Assembly (NCBI GenBank): GCA_015655615.1
Contig: JAATES010000395.1
Location: 1-6,699 of the forward strand
Direction of reading: 5' to 3'
DNA length: 6,699 bases
From: Actinomycetales bacterium
GTDB lineage: Bacteria > Actinomycetota > Actinomycetes > Actinomycetales > Cellulomonadaceae
Shown here: positions 6,297-6,699 of the stretch, piece by piece
How the letters are laid out: each line of letters opens with the position of its first letter
How positions within the stretch are numbered: the stretch's first letter is position 1
Made by a program: the position numbers and the translations under genes
Notes under the pieces: generated by a model
Database searches by the model: none
What the model was told of the DNA's origin: nothing
What the model saw: only the letters and a program-made list of their open reading frames with translations

Positions 6297-6699
6297 ATGC
6301 TGGACACCTGTTCACCCGAGGTACAGGACGAGATCCGCCACGTCCGCGAGACGGTGGCCCGGCTGCACGCCGAGCTCCCCCGCTGGGGGCTGGTCGTCTG
6401 GACGGCCGGCAACGTCTCACAGCGGCTGCGCGGCGCCGACCTGTTCGTCATCAAGCCCTCGGGAGTCACCTATGACGAGCTGACACCGGAGTCGATGGTG
6501 GTCTGCGACCTCGACGGCACGCTCGTCGACGGCGACCAGGCCCCGTCGTCGGACACCGCAGCGCACGCCTACGTCTACCGCCACATGCCGGAGGTCTACG
6601 GCGTCGTCCACACCCACTCCACCTATGCGACGGCATGGGCCGCGCGCGGTGAGGAGATCCCGTGCGTGCTGACGATGATGTCCGATGAGTTCGGCGGCC
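6297..6699 (+). CDS. araD: L-ribulose-5-phosphate 4-epimerase, N-terminal part (cut by window end)
   Basis: The first 134 residues of a class II aldolase/AraD-type enzyme that converts L-ribulose 5-phosphate to D-xylulose 5-phosphate, feeding the pentose phosphate pathway. Readable motifs are WTAGNVS (35 to 41), IKPSGVTYDELT (52 to 63), PSSDTAAH (83 to 90) and VVHTHSTYATAW (103 to 114). His105 and His107 correspond to the zinc ligands His95 and His97 of E. coli AraD, and Asp86 to its Asp76. The final IPCVLTMMSDEFGG replaces the THADYFYG of the E. coli enzyme, which I recall as usual for actinobacterial AraD. L-fuculose-phosphate aldolase and related aldolases share the fold, but these motifs and the kinase neighbour favour AraD. 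Roughly 100 further residues, with the third zinc His, lie beyond the window. Confidence 0.9.
   Translation, partial: MLDTCSPEVQDEIRHVRETVARLHAELPRWGLVVWTAGNVSQRLRGADLFVIKPSGVTYDELTPESMVVCDLDGTLVDGDQAPSSDTAAHAYVYRHMPEVYGVVHTHSTYATAWAARGEEIPCVLTMMSDEFGG

Noticed and set aside
4580..6469. Long minus-strand open frames opposite the kinase and araD
   Set aside because: They are mirror frames of the kinase coding pattern, and no family features appear in the translations.
1..6699. A new defence, mobile or RNA-based system
   Set aside because: No transposase, integrase, CRISPR repeat, tRNA, nuclease or toxin-like gene was found. The genes form an ordinary pentose catabolic locus beside unrelated housekeeping-type genes.

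Overview
The window is GC-rich throughout, with strongly biased third codon positions, GTG starts and GGAGG-type ribosome binding sites. Together with actinobacterial-type versions of several proteins this suggests a high-GC Gram-positive bacterium (Actinomycetota, perhaps Micrococcales). No genus can be named from the sequence alone.

Left part (1 to about 2300). The minus strand carries the N-terminal part of a GDSL/SGNH-type hydrolase that runs off the window edge. Upstream of it lies a gene for a baeRF-type (bacterial release-factor-like) protein. That gene is broken twice: an in-frame TGA near its start and a one-base deletion in the middle. After an intergenic stretch of about 330 bases, a small RBBP9/YdeN-type serine hydrolase is encoded on the plus strand. 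It ends in a short convergent gap that holds a strong hairpin, probably a bidirectional terminator.

Right part (2304 to the end). This is an L-arabinose-type pentose catabolic locus arranged as two divergent units. Leftward runs an aldose 1-epimerase (mutarotase) gene whose stop codon overlaps the start of a LacI-family regulator gene (ATGA). Rightward run a FGGY-family kinase, probably an L-ribulokinase, and then araD (L-ribulose-5-phosphate 4-epimerase), which is cut by the window end. The expected pathway is: the sugar is mutarotated, isomerised by an enzyme not seen here (araA would be expected beyond the right edge), phosphorylated by the kinase, and converted by AraD to D-xylulose 5-phosphate.

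The 270-base divergent intergenic region is the most structured non-coding part. It holds two LacI-type operators repeated in tandem every 16 bases on the kinase side. On the mutarotase side it holds a second, unrelated motif: two direct copies 21 bases apart and a third inverted copy. This suggests control by the local LacI protein and possibly by a second regulator. I see no mobile element, CRISPR array, RNA gene or clearly new system. The doubly broken baeRF gene, the two operator sets and the non-classical ribulokinase are the points worth a second look.
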